NCBI GenBank assembly: GCA_028873815.1
Contig: JAPPNN010000087.1
Coordinates: forward strand, 44,084 to 108,083
Source of the DNA: Gemmatimonadota bacterium
GTDB lineage: Bacteria > Gemmatimonadota > Gemmatimonadetes > Longimicrobiales > Gaopeijiaceae
Direction of reading: 5' to 3'
DNA: 64,000 bases
A program made the translations under genes and the position numbers. The notes below the pieces were generated by a model. It was not told the origin of the DNA, did not search any database, and worked only from the letters and a program-made list of their open reading frames with translations. Below, one piece after another: positions 1 through 8,325 of this stretch (positions are counted from its first letter, which is position 1; each line of letters begins with the position of its first letter).

Positions 1-1329
1 GCCGGTGATCTCCCCGACCATCGTGAGCAGAATCACGGTCAGACCGCCGACGGTCATGCCGTTGCCGAGCAGTTCGCCCCAGGCCCCCTGCAGGTACTCG
101 GGGTAGACCCAGTCGAACTGGAAGGCGATGCCGAGCCAGAAGGCGACGCCGACCACGAGGCCTTTGCGATGGTCCAGTCCTTCCGAGAGCAGGATCTTCA
201 TCCCGAAGACGAAGATCACCGCCACGATGATCACGTAGTAGGCCGCGACCACCGGCCCGGGTATCGCGACGAGCAGCGAGACGAACTTGGGGAGAAACGC
301 GAACACGACGAACACGGCGCCGACGCAGACGCCGATGCGGCGCGCGGCGACTCCCGTCAGTTCGGCAACGGCGATGCTCATGCCGTAAGTCGTGTTCGGA
401 ACGGTGCCGGCCAGGCCCGACAGGAGATTGCCCACCCCGTCGGCACCGATCGCACCCTGAATCGAGCGGAAGTCGATCGCCCGGGGCTTGCGCCACGAGA
501 CCCGCTGAATCGCGATGCTGTCTCCGAGCGTGTCCATTGCCCCCACGAGCGTCACCATGATGAAGGAGGGCAGCAGGGCCCAGAACTCCGGCCGGAAGCT
601 TAGGTCGACCCCGGGATAGGCCAGGTCCGGGAGTCCGATCCAGGCGGCTTCGGTCACGGTGGTCATGTCGTAGATACCGAAGCCCAGGCCTGCGGTAAGT
701 CCCCCGGCCGCGATGCCGATCGCGGGAGCCCACAAACGCAGCACACCCGAGAAACGCAGCGGGATGAGCAGCGTGACGAGGAGCGTGACGCCCGCTGTCA
801 CCGGCCCGGCGGCCGGATGCGCGCCCGCGGGTACCTCGGCCAGCTTCTGGATGATGAGTGGGGTAAGCGTAATCGGTATGAGAATCAGCACGGTGCCCGC
901 GACCGTCGGCGTGAAGATCTTCCGCAGCAGGGCCATCCGTGCCGCCAGGACGAACTGAATGAGCGACGAGGCGATGATGAGTGTCGCGAGCATCCCCGGC
1001 CCGCCCTGCTCGATGGCGGACACGCTCACGGCGAGAAACGCGCCGGTACTGCCCATGACGAGGATGTAGCCGGCCCCGATGCGCCCCACCTTGCGGGCCT
1101 GGATGGCCGTGGTGATGCCGCTGATGACCAGCGCCGCAAACACCGCCCAGGACAGGTACTCTTCGCTGCCCCCGGCTACCGTGATCATGATCATGGGGGT
1201 CAGCACGATGCTGGCAAGGCAAATCATCGCGTACTGAACGCCCAGCCCGATGGTGATGGGCAGTGGGGGCCGTTCGTCCGGCTCGTAACGGACGTCCTGG
1301 CGGGCGTGGCCGGAGGTGGAACTGCTCAT
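1..1329 (-). CDS. NCS2-family nucleobase permease, C-terminus cut by window edge
   Basis: Inner-membrane nucleobase:cation symporter of the xanthine/uracil permease family. The 443 visible residues contain about ten hydrophobic segments, beginning near residue 24 (LPITIGLGVQYAM). Around residues 310-330 the stretch PNTTYGMSIAVAELTG corresponds to the family's substrate-site region, where uracil permeases read TTYGEN..VLALT. The ATG start at 1329 overlaps the stop of the upstream decarboxylase gene by 4 bp (ATGA), so it is the fourth gene of a coupled operon. The last one or two helices lie outside the window. Family membership is clear. The substrate (uracil, xanthine, urate or another small cyclic amide) cannot be told from sequence; the hydantoinase and amidohydrolases elsewhere in the window make a cyclic ureide or imide possible. 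Confidence 0.88.
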   Translation of the reverse strand, partial: MSSSTSGHARQDVRYEPDERPPLPITIGLGVQYAMICLASIVLTPMIMITVAGGSEEYLSWAVFAALVISGITTAIQARKVGRIGAGYILVMGSTGAFLAVSVSAIEQGGPGMLATLIIASSLIQFVLAARMALLRKIFTPTVAGTVLILIPITLTPLIIQKLAEVPAGAHPAAGPVTAGVTLLVTLLIPLRFSGVLRLWAPAIGIAAGGLTAGLGFGIYDMTTVTEAAWIGLPDLAYPGVDLSFRPEFWALLPSFIMVTLVGAMDTLGDSIAIQRVSWRKPRAIDFRSIQGAIGADGVGNLLSGLAGTVPNTTYGMSIAVAELTGVAARRIGVCVGAVFVVFAFLPKFVSLLVAIPGPVVAAYYVIIVAVIFVFGMKILLSEGLDHRKGLVVGVAFWLGIAFQFDWVYPEYLQGAWGELLGNGMTVGGLTVILLTMVGEITG

Positions 1330-2897
1330 CCGCGCCCCGCGTGGTCGCTGGCCGCTGCGGGGTCGGTGGGCGCTGCAGGGTGCCAGGACTCGGGGTGCGC
1401 CTCCAGTCTCTCCACCGCCTTCCGCAACATGTCAAGCGCCAGTTCGATGGTGTCGAGGTGGGTGCGAAACGCGAGAGCCGCCATCCGCAGCATGAAGTCG
1501 CCGCCGACCGTCGTGGAGGACATGAAGACCCGGCCGTCGCGGTGGGTTTCCTCCACGAGTGCCCGGTTGAACGCGTTCGCGCTGCCCGACTCCGGCAACC
1601 ACCGGAACGTCACCACTGTGAGATCGGGATCCGGCCCCACCTCGAAACCGAGTGACGCGATCTCACGTTGGAAGTACTTCGCCAGTTCGAGCTTTTCGCG
1701 CAGGCACGCCCGGAAGGGCTCCTCGCCGTGAAGGAGCAGCGGCAGCCACACGCGGAGCGCCCGGAAGTGCTTGGTCAGCTCCGGGGACACGGCGGCCGGC
1801 GAGCGGCCTCCCCCCTCCGACTCGACCGTGTCCTGCAGGTAGCTGGCGTAGTAGGCGTGTGCGTCCTGAAGCGCGTCGCGGTTCTGGACCAGGACCGCAC
1901 CCGTGCCGTAGGGCAGGAACATCCCCTTGTGGGGGTCGAGGACCACCGAATCCGAGCGTTCCATTCCCGCGAGGGCGGGCCGGAACTCCGGGAGCAGCGC
2001 GAAGAAGCCACCGTACGCCGCATCGACATGGAACCACAGGTCCTCCCGCTGCGAGATATCTGCGATCCGGTCCAGCGGATCTATCGCGCCAGTGTCGGCG
2101 GTGCCCGCCGAGCCGAGGACGAGCCAGGGCCGAAGTCCCAGGGCGCGGTCTTCCGCGACGAGTTCGGCGAGCGAATCGGGACAGAGGCGGAAGCCGTCGT
2201 CCACCGCGACATCGCGCCGCACCGTCTCGCCCATTCCGGCAACGCGAATCGCCTTGTGCACGCACTGGTGGATGTGGGGCGTCGCGTACACCACGGCCCG
2301 CTCGAAGTCGCGGGCTCGGAGCCCGGCCGCCTCGCGTGCCGCGACGATCGCGGTGAGGCTCGCGATGGATCCGCCCGAAGCGAGGTTCCCGTCTGCGGTC
2401 TCGGGATAGCCGACGACCCGCCCCATCCACTCGAGCACGATGTCCTCCATCTCGACGGACCCCGGTCCCACGAAGCGGACGCCCGCGTACTCGTTTGTCA
2501 CGGCAGCGAGGTAGTCCGCCAGCGACGAGGCGTAGATCCCGCCGCCGGGGATGTAGCCCAGATGTCCCTGGTGGGAAGGCAGGAGCCCGGGCCGCACGAC
2601 GGAACGGTCGATCCGGTCGATGAGTTGCTCGATGGTGTGGGGCTCGCGTCCCGGGTCAAGGGTCCGGAGCTCCGCGACGGCCGATTTGTCGTGGTTGTAC
2701 GCCGGTATCTCCGGCAGTGCGTTCAGGAGTTGCTGGGCGTAACCGTGGGCCGCGCGCATGAGCCGGTCGCGCCCGGCCGCATCGGGGTCCAGCGACCGCG
2801 CTGCCTCCTCGAGTTGGAGAATCCGCTCGCGCTGCCGCCTCGAAGGCGAGTCTGCGGGAGCTGTTGACGGTGCCGGCCGGGCCACGCGCGGTGTCAC
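1326..2897 (-). CDS. PLP-dependent group II decarboxylase (aromatic amino acid/glutamate decarboxylase family)
   Basis: A 523-residue fold-type-I PLP enzyme. The cofactor lysine is Lys324 in LDPHKGMFLPYG. The Asp that contacts the pyridine nitrogen is near residue 291 in HVDAAYGGFF. A histidine-rich segment (ATPHIHQCVHKA) is where the ring-stacking His lies. GSVEMEDIVLEWM and NLASGGSIASL are also typical of the family. Length fits aromatic-L-amino-acid decarboxylases. The start is the GTG at 2897, because it overlaps the stop of the LanC-like gene as GTGA; the frame stays open far upstream but reads as antisense noise there. The gene is coupled to the permease downstream (ATGA). The reaction is presumably decarboxylation of an amino acid or amino-acid-like substrate; the amine product and the link to the LanC-like partner are unknown. 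Confidence 0.9.
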   Translation of the reverse strand: MTPRVARPAPSTAPADSPSRRQRERILQLEEAARSLDPDAAGRDRLMRAAHGYAQQLLNALPEIPAYNHDKSAVAELRTLDPGREPHTIEQLIDRIDRSVVRPGLLPSHQGHLGYIPGGGIYASSLADYLAAVTNEYAGVRFVGPGSVEMEDIVLEWMGRVVGYPETADGNLASGGSIASLTAIVAAREAAGLRARDFERAVVYATPHIHQCVHKAIRVAGMGETVRRDVAVDDGFRLCPDSLAELVAEDRALGLRPWLVLGSAGTADTGAIDPLDRIADISQREDLWFHVDAAYGGFFALLPEFRPALAGMERSDSVVLDPHKGMFLPYGTGAVLVQNRDALQDAHAYYASYLQDTVESEGGGRSPAAVSPELTKHFRALRVWLPLLLHGEEPFRACLREKLELAKYFQREIASLGFEVGPDPDLTVVTFRWLPESGSANAFNRALVEETHRDGRVFMSSTTVGGDFMLRMAALAFRTHLDTIELALDMLRKAVERLEAHPESWHPAAPTDPAAASDHAGRG

Positions 2898-4294
2898 CAC
2901 GGATCGTCCGGGAGCACCACGCGCGGCCCCTCGCCCCGCTCCTCCATGGCGTCCATGTGCAGGAAGTACTTCCCGACGCCGGCCGCGCCCTGCATGTGCC
3001 CGGTCTGCGCGATCAGCAGTTCGGGCTGCACGCGGTGCTCGGCTTGCGTCCACTTGCGGCCCGCGCCGGAAGGAGTGTCGACGCTCGCGGCACGGCCCAT
3101 CAGGTCGGCGTTGAGCCGGTCCACGAAGGCCTTGTATTCGGCGTTGCCTGTAGTGCGATACAGGGTCAGGAAGTGTTCGGCCGCGCCGGCCGTCCCGCAG
3201 CACTGGCTGATGTTCTCCCAGAACCCGGGAATGCGGCGCTCCGGGATGCCGGTGGCGATGACCCCGCGGGCGCCGCGGGCGACCCATGCGTGCCACTCGG
3301 CGCCACCGGTGATCTCGCCCAGCTGGTGGAAGAGCCGGTTGGTGCCGACCGGGCCATGGCACCACGAGAGGTAGTAGAGATCGTCGCCGCCGGGGCGGGA
3401 GTGGAAGATGCGGTAGCCGTCGTCCAGCGTGGCCTGCGAGGTGAGGTAGCGGGCGCCGGCCAGCGCGGCGTCCAGGAACGCGCGCTCTCCGGTGGCGTGG
3501 TACAGGGTGGCCAGGAAGTACGCGATGCCGGCGGTGCCGTGTGAGAAGTTGGGCATCTCGCGCGCGTAGCCGGGCCACATGTCCCAGCGCAGGCCGGTCG
3601 GGGTCTCGATGGCGCGTTCGAGGAGCCTCCTGCCCGCCCCCTCCGCAACCCCCAGCGCGTCGTCGTAGCGGAGTGTGCGGCCGAGTTGGAGGAGTGCGAG
3701 ACCGGTTCCGGCCGTGCCGCTGATGATGTCGTTGGATTCGATGGCGTCGCTGCCGGAGCCGCGAGGCCAGGCGACACCCGCGCCCACGCGGCGGGCCCCG
3801 TCGATCAGCCGGGAGGTCGCGCCGGCGGCGGTGATGCGATCGGACTCCCGGCCGGTTGCGCGCCACGTCTCGGCCAGGACGAAGGCGATGCCCGCGAGCC
3901 CCGTGTAGAGGCCGGCGTCCTGAACGTCGTCCAGCGTGGCGGCCAGGTGCGCCGCGCCCTGCACCGCGGCGTCCAGGTACCGCTCGTCGCCGGTCGCGTA
4001 GTGGAGTTCCAGGGCGAACATCAGGACGCCGGGCGAGTGTGTATACAGTGTGTAACCGACGGACTCCGGGTCCGTGGGGTCAGCGGGCCAGGTAGCGCCG
4101 TCAGGAGTGCCGATGCGGGCGGCGTCGATCCACCGCCACGCCTCCAGCGCGAACTCCAGCCAGGGGCGCTCGGCGGTGGAGCTGTGGCGGAGAGCGCGGA
4201 GCAGGCTCGGTGAAAGGGCAAAGGCCACGGCCGTCCCCGCAGCCGCGGAGATGATGGTGCGTCGCGACGGCGCGCGGGCACACAGTTCGCACAT
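2894..4294 (-). CDS. LanC-like protein with Tat-type leader and Cys-Cys zinc motif
   Basis: A 466-residue alpha/alpha-barrel protein of the lanthionine cyclase-like superfamily. Repeated barrel motifs are visible: GLYTGLAGIAFVL, NFSHGTAGIAYFL, SWCHGPVGTNRLF, CCGTAGAAEHFL and GAAGVGKYFL. LanC zinc ligands are a Cys in W-C-x-G and a Cys-His in C-H-G. Here the first is Cys312 (WCHG) and the second site reads Cys365-Cys366-Gly, so His is replaced by Cys, as in ProcM-type synthetases. The ATG at 4294 is chosen for its AGGAGGAA ribosome site six bases upstream. The N-terminus then has PSRRTIISAAAG followed by a hydrophobic run, a Tat-like leader, which is odd for a normally cytosolic family. It lies 25 bp after a secreted amidohydrolase gene and is coupled by GTGA to the decarboxylase. 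No lanthipeptide precursor or dehydratase was seen nearby. The substrate is unknown. Confidence 0.8.
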   Translation of the reverse strand: MCELCARAPSRRTIISAAAGTAVAFALSPSLLRALRHSSTAERPWLEFALEAWRWIDAARIGTPDGATWPADPTDPESVGYTLYTHSPGVLMFALELHYATGDERYLDAAVQGAAHLAATLDDVQDAGLYTGLAGIAFVLAETWRATGRESDRITAAGATSRLIDGARRVGAGVAWPRGSGSDAIESNDIISGTAGTGLALLQLGRTLRYDDALGVAEGAGRRLLERAIETPTGLRWDMWPGYAREMPNFSHGTAGIAYFLATLYHATGERAFLDAALAGARYLTSQATLDDGYRIFHSRPGGDDLYYLSWCHGPVGTNRLFHQLGEITGGAEWHAWVARGARGVIATGIPERRIPGFWENISQCCGTAGAAEHFLTLYRTTGNAEYKAFVDRLNADLMGRAASVDTPSGAGRKWTQAEHRVQPELLIAQTGHMQGAAGVGKYFLHMDAMEERGEGPRVVLPDDPW

Positions 4295-4319
4295 GCCGAT
4301 TTCCTCCTGGGTTCCGGGC

Positions 4320-7300
4320 TCAGTTTCCGGTTGTGTTCGCCACGCCGGGCAGCTCGCCCGGCTCGTCGTCCCACCACCACAGCGGCGCGATCTCGCGGTC
4401 ACCCGGATAAACCTCGGCGAGTGTGTCGGCGTCGAACAGGCGCCCGTTCATCATCACCATGTGAATGCGGTTCGTGTTGCGGAGGTCGTCCAGCGGGTTC
4501 GCGTCAAGGATAACCAGATCGGCCAGCTTGCCGGCCTCAATCGTGCCGAGATCCTCGTCGAGCCCGATCGCCTCCGCGCCCAGGATCGTGGCCATGCGGA
4601 GCGCGTCGAGTTCGCCGATGCCGCCGGCCGCCATCGCCCACAGCTCCCAGTGAAACCCGAGTCCCTGCAGCTGTCCATGGCTGCCTACCCCGGCGCGGCC
4701 GCCCGCCTCGACGAGGTCCTTCACGAAGAGGGCGTGGTCGGCGAAGACGTGCTCCTCGTCGCGGAACCACTGGCCGCGTCGCCGCGTTGCACCGTCGACC
4801 ACCGAGTGGGGCACGAACCGGCGAAGCTTGGCGTCGTCGTGCGGGTTCTCACGGCTGTAGAAGTAGTTCTCGGCCCACGGACCGCCGTAGGAGACGAGCA
4901 GGGTGGGCGAGTAGGCGCGGCCCTGCGCCTTGAAGAGCTGCACGTAGTCGTCGTACACGGGGTAGATGGGGATCGAGTGCTCCAGCCCGGGGTAGCCGTC
5001 GATCGTCTCATTGAGATTCTGGCGAATGTTGAGCGACCCCTCGGTGGTGGGCATGAGGCCCAGTTCACGCGCGGCCATGATGATCCACTGACGCTGCTGG
5101 CGATTGCCCGCGACGTACATCTTGATCGTCTTGGTGTCGAAGTAGTTCGCGTACTTGGACATGATGTCGCGCGCCTGGTCCCTGGAATCGATCATGTGCT
5201 GCCAGAAGACGCCGGGGCCGGTGGAGTAAACGCGCGGGCCGACGAGGTCGCCGGTGCGTACGAGGTCAGCGTAGCTGAGCACGTCGGTGGTGCCGGTCTG
5301 GGGGTCGCGCGTGGTGGTGACGCCATAGGCGAGGTTGGCGAGGTAGGGCCAGACGTCGGAGCGGTGCAGGTTGCGTGCCGGCCTCATGTGCGCGTGCGTG
5401 TCGACGAAGCCCGGCACGACGGTCTTGCCCGCGAGGTCGATCACCCGGGCGTCGGCGGGCGCGTCGAGCGACCCGGACGGCCCCACCGCGGCGATGCGGT
5501 TGTCGCGCACCAGGATGTCGGCCCGCTCGATCACTCCCGCGCCGGCGACGGTGACGACGCGCGCACCGGTGAGCAGCGCGGTGCCGCTGGGTATATCCCG
5601 CGCCGCTTCGATCCCGATCCAGACCTCGGCGGGTTCGTAGCCGGGTTCGTCCTCGTCGCCCTCACCCTCACCCTCCTCCTCCTCGCCCTCCTCTGCGGCC
5701 TCCTCGGCCTCGCGCGCCTCCTCGAAGGCCTCCGCCTCGTCCAGATCGTACGTGAAGAACGCTCGGCCCAGCGACCAGTGCACGGCGCGGCCGCTTGCCG
5801 CCCAGGCCGGGAATTCGCCTCCCATGTCCGTGAGGCGGCGGGCCGGCACGGCGGCGTTGTCCGGGTTGCCGACGTTGATCAGGGGTGCCTCGCCGCCCAC
5901 CAGCGGGACGGTCGTGGTGTAGATCTGCCCTTCGATGAGGGCCATGACCTGGTCGCCGCGCGGCGCCATCCGCAGCACCGAGGGCGTGAGCGCGTTCTGG
6001 GACCCGGGCGGGGTGGGACCGCGCACGCGCACATGCCGGCGCTCGTCGGTGCCGTCCCAGCGAATGGAGACGAGGACGTCGGGGCCGCGCTGCAGGTAGA
6101 TGCGATCGGCGGAGGGGCCATCCATGCCGCCTGCGCCACGGTCGCCACCCACCCCCTCGGCGAAGTGGGGTCCGCCGCGGCCGTCGACCGGGGCGATGAC
6201 GGTGGCGGAGCCGGGCCCGTCGCCGTCCGCAACCCACACGATCTCGGCGGGGGCCGGACCGCCCGATCCGAAGCCGCCGGCCGATTCCTGGAAGTCGCGC
6301 GCGTAGCCTCTCAGCGCCACGATCCGGTCGCCGTCCGGGGACCACGCGGGCGTCACGTACACGGCTGCCATGGTGGTCAGCTGGACCGGCGTCCCGCTTC
6401 CGTCCGCGAGCGTCTTGAACAGGTGGCCGCCCTCACCGTCCCAGGTCGCGTACACGACCTGTCCGCCGTCGGGGGACCACGCCGGGTAGTGCTCCGACAT
6501 GTCCGAATCGGTCAGTCGGCGGGGGTCGGATCCGTCCGCGCTCGCCACCCAGAGGCGGTCCAGCGCGGTGAACGCGATGCGGGAGCCGTCGGGCGAGGGG
6601 ACCGCGTCGCGGATCTGGCGGACAGTGAAGGTGGGGGTGTCCTCGATCGGGTAGTCGAAGTCGACGACGGGGCCGAGTGCCAGGTCGTACTGCACCCGGA
6701 ACGGGATCTCCACCGCGCCGCCCTGCTCGACGTCCAGCTTCCAGATCCTGCCGCCGTAGCTGGCCACGAGATGGCGCGAATCGGGGGTGAAAGACATCCC
6801 GGGAAGCACATCGAGGGTCGCGCGCGACTCCTGGTCGTCGTGCTGAACGGGGTGGGCCAGCCAGCGTTCGTCGCCGGACGCGAGGTTGCGGATCCGCAGC
6901 CCCGTGAGCGCATCGTGGCGCGTGCCGTAGACGAGCCAGCGCCCGTCCGGTGACAGGGTGGGGCGAACCCCGGAGCCGAAGCGCGAGGTGCGGGTGTAGG
7001 TTGCGCCGGTTTCCCGGTCGTAGACGGCGAGCTGATACTGCGGCAGTTGCGCGTTGTACGTCCAGTCGCCGGTGCGCCGCGCGTGCCAGATGTAGCGGCC
7101 CGTTGGGTCGAAGGCGGCCCCGAGGGTCTTCAGGTTTTCGGGCTCGTCGATCAGCTGCACGCCGGAACCCCCGTCCACGTGGTACAGCCAGAGCTTCGGC
7201 AGGCCGCCGCCGCGGAAGCCTCCCTTCGACGCCACGATGTAGTCGCCGTCGGGGGACCAGTCGGGCGACTCGGTCCGGTTGGACCCGCCCCTGGTGACCT

Positions 7301-7664
7301 GGATGGTGTCTGATCCGTCCATTGACATGACCCACACGTTCTGGCCGCCGCTGCGGTCCGACGTGAAGACGATGCGCGAGCCGTCGGGCGAGAACCGCGG
7401 CTGCGCGTCGAAGGCCATGCCGGAGGTGAGCTGGGTGGCGTCGCCGCCGGTGATCGGCACGCTGAAGAGGTTCCCGAGATGGTCGAAGACGATGGTCGTG
7501 CCGTCGGGGCTCACGTCCAGCGAGATCCACGAGCCGACGGTCATGTCGATCGCGAGGGTGCGGTCGACGGAGAGGGGGAGGTCGGTGTCCTCGTCACCGT
7601 CGGATTCCTGTGCGACGATGCCGGTGGGGATGAGGAGTGCGGTAGCGAGGAGAAGGGTCCGCAT
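4320..7664 (-). CDS. Secreted PD40-propeller/amidohydrolase fusion protein
   Basis: A 1114-residue two-part protein with a cleavable leader (MRTLLLATALLIPTGIVAQ). Residues from about 45 to 640 carry at least seven TolB/PD40-type blades recognisable by SPDG (SPDGTTIVF, SPDGSRIVF, SPDGRWLVY, SPDGSRIAF, SPDGDRIVA). An acidic low-complexity linker of Glu, Asp and Gly follows at about 645-675. The C-terminal part is an M38-like amidohydrolase, with the metal HxH in FVDTHAHMRP near residue 755, HSIPIYP further on, and a conserved end (GKLADLVILDANPLDDL). Such fusions act outside the cytoplasm, probably on peptides or amides; the substrate is unassigned. It is the first gene of the minus operon that continues with the LanC-like protein. 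A perfect 9-bp inverted repeat sits in the divergent promoter region just upstream. Confidence 0.88.
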   Translation of the reverse strand: MRTLLLATALLIPTGIVAQESDGDEDTDLPLSVDRTLAIDMTVGSWISLDVSPDGTTIVFDHLGNLFSVPITGGDATQLTSGMAFDAQPRFSPDGSRIVFTSDRSGGQNVWVMSMDGSDTIQVTRGGSNRTESPDWSPDGDYIVASKGGFRGGGLPKLWLYHVDGGSGVQLIDEPENLKTLGAAFDPTGRYIWHARRTGDWTYNAQLPQYQLAVYDRETGATYTRTSRFGSGVRPTLSPDGRWLVYGTRHDALTGLRIRNLASGDERWLAHPVQHDDQESRATLDVLPGMSFTPDSRHLVASYGGRIWKLDVEQGGAVEIPFRVQYDLALGPVVDFDYPIEDTPTFTVRQIRDAVPSPDGSRIAFTALDRLWVASADGSDPRRLTDSDMSEHYPAWSPDGGQVVYATWDGEGGHLFKTLADGSGTPVQLTTMAAVYVTPAWSPDGDRIVALRGYARDFQESAGGFGSGGPAPAEIVWVADGDGPGSATVIAPVDGRGGPHFAEGVGGDRGAGGMDGPSADRIYLQRGPDVLVSIRWDGTDERRHVRVRGPTPPGSQNALTPSVLRMAPRGDQVMALIEGQIYTTTVPLVGGEAPLINVGNPDNAAVPARRLTDMGGEFPAWAASGRAVHWSLGRAFFTYDLDEAEAFEEAREAEEAAEEGEEEEGEGEGDEDEPGYEPAEVWIGIEAARDIPSGTALLTGARVVTVAGAGVIERADILVRDNRIAAVGPSGSLDAPADARVIDLAGKTVVPGFVDTHAHMRPARNLHRSDVWPYLANLAYGVTTTRDPQTGTTDVLSYADLVRTGDLVGPRVYSTGPGVFWQHMIDSRDQARDIMSKYANYFDTKTIKMYVAGNRQQRQWIIMAARELGLMPTTEGSLNIRQNLNETIDGYPGLEHSIPIYPVYDDYVQLFKAQGRAYSPTLLVSYGGPWAENYFYSRENPHDDAKLRRFVPHSVVDGATRRRGQWFRDEEHVFADHALFVKDLVEAGGRAGVGSHGQLQGLGFHWELWAMAAGGIGELDALRMATILGAEAIGLDEDLGTIEAGKLADLVILDANPLDDLRNTNRIHMVMMNGRLFDADTLAEVYPGDREIAPLWWWDDEPGELPGVANTTGN

Positions 7665-7701
7665 GATCGTACAGCTCCCTTGGTGGCACGTGGGTGCGGT
7701 G

Positions 7702-7747
7702 GACTCGCGAGCTTGGTGGTTCGCGGCCTAATATGCGGTCGCGAGTC
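7702..7747. promoter_or_regulatory. Inverted repeat in divergent promoter region
   Basis: GACTCGCGA at 7702-7710 is matched by its perfect reverse complement TCGCGAGTC at 7739-7747, with a 28-base spacer that contains a TAATAT hexamer (7729-7734). It lies between the divergent starts of the amidohydrolase operon and the DUF2784-like gene, where an operator would be expected. The regulator is not identified. Confidence 0.35.
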
Positions 7748-7796
7748 GCTCGGCGGCTACCATGGGGCGTGACCCCTTCATCCATGCGAGACCCCG

Positions 7797-8180
7797 ATGA
7801 CGGACCTTGGGCTCTACCGGCTCTACGACCTCCTGTTCGTCGCATTCCACACCGCGCTCATCGTGTTTAACATGCTCGGGTGGGCATGGCGAAGGACCCG
7901 GCGGTTTCACCTGCTCACCATCTCCGCCACCCTGTTCTCCTGGTTCGGGCTCGGGGTCGCGTACGGGTGGGGATACTGCCCGCTGACCGACTGGCACTGG
8001 CAGGTCAAGCGGGCGCTGGGGGAAACCGGCCTGCCGGCGTCGTGGGTGAAGTACTACCTGGACCAGCTCACGGGGCTGGCCTGGAACGCGACGCTGGTCG
8101 ACGTTCTGGTCATTGGCGTGGCCCTGGCGGCACTGGTGCTGTCGATTGGGCTGAATCTTCGGGATCGGCGGCGGGGATGA
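7797..8180 (+). CDS. DUF2784-like small membrane protein
   Basis: A 127-residue integral membrane protein with about four hydrophobic segments: residues 7-27, 40-60, one near 90, and 100-118. The pattern of an N-terminal helix with a conserved His (FHTALIVFNMLGW), a central W..GYCPLTDWHW motif and a following tyrosine-rich segment (WVKYYLD) matches the layout of DUF2784 proteins, whose function is unknown. It is transcribed divergently from the amidohydrolase operon across a 132-bp gap containing an inverted repeat. A GC-rich hairpin lies downstream. The family match is by eye and could be to a sister family. Confidence 0.6.
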   Translation: MTDLGLYRLYDLLFVAFHTALIVFNMLGWAWRRTRRFHLLTISATLFSWFGLGVAYGWGYCPLTDWHWQVKRALGETGLPASWVKYYLDQLTGLAWNATLVDVLVIGVALAALVLSIGLNLRDRRRG

Positions 8181-8226
8181 GGAGGGCCGAGTCGGCGAGC
8201 ACGGCGGTGTCGAGAAGACCGTTCAT

Positions 8227-8256
8227 GGGCCCGCGCACCGACTTGCGCCCGGGTCC
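8227..8256 (+). terminator. Terminator-like GC-rich hairpin
   Basis: GGGCCCGCGCA pairs with TGCG-CC-CGGGTCC through a short loop, with a two-base bulge and one G-T pair. It lies 47 bp after the stop of the small membrane protein and before the next gene. There is no T tract, so Rho-independent function is uncertain. Confidence 0.3.
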
Positions 8257-8325
8257 GCATAGGGCAGATTAGCCGTCGTCTCCTGAAGAGAAAGCACCCA
8301 GACCTTATCCGGGGAGAATTCGATC

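Noticed and set aside
1668..2867. Long plus-strand open frame of 399 codons opposite the decarboxylase
   Set aside because: Antisense frame in high-GC DNA. Composition is Arg/Gly/Pro-rich and no family motif is seen, while the minus strand has clear PLP-enzyme motifs.
2894..4402. Longer LanC-like protein starting at 4402
   Set aside because: The extra 36 residues are antisense-like and lack a ribosome site. The ATG at 4294 has AGGAGGAA at proper spacing and begins with the Tat-like leader.
4074..6953. Very long plus-strand open frame of 959 codons
   Set aside because: It lies opposite the propeller-amidohydrolase, whose SPDG blades and metal motif are unmistakable. The frame is a codon-bias shadow.
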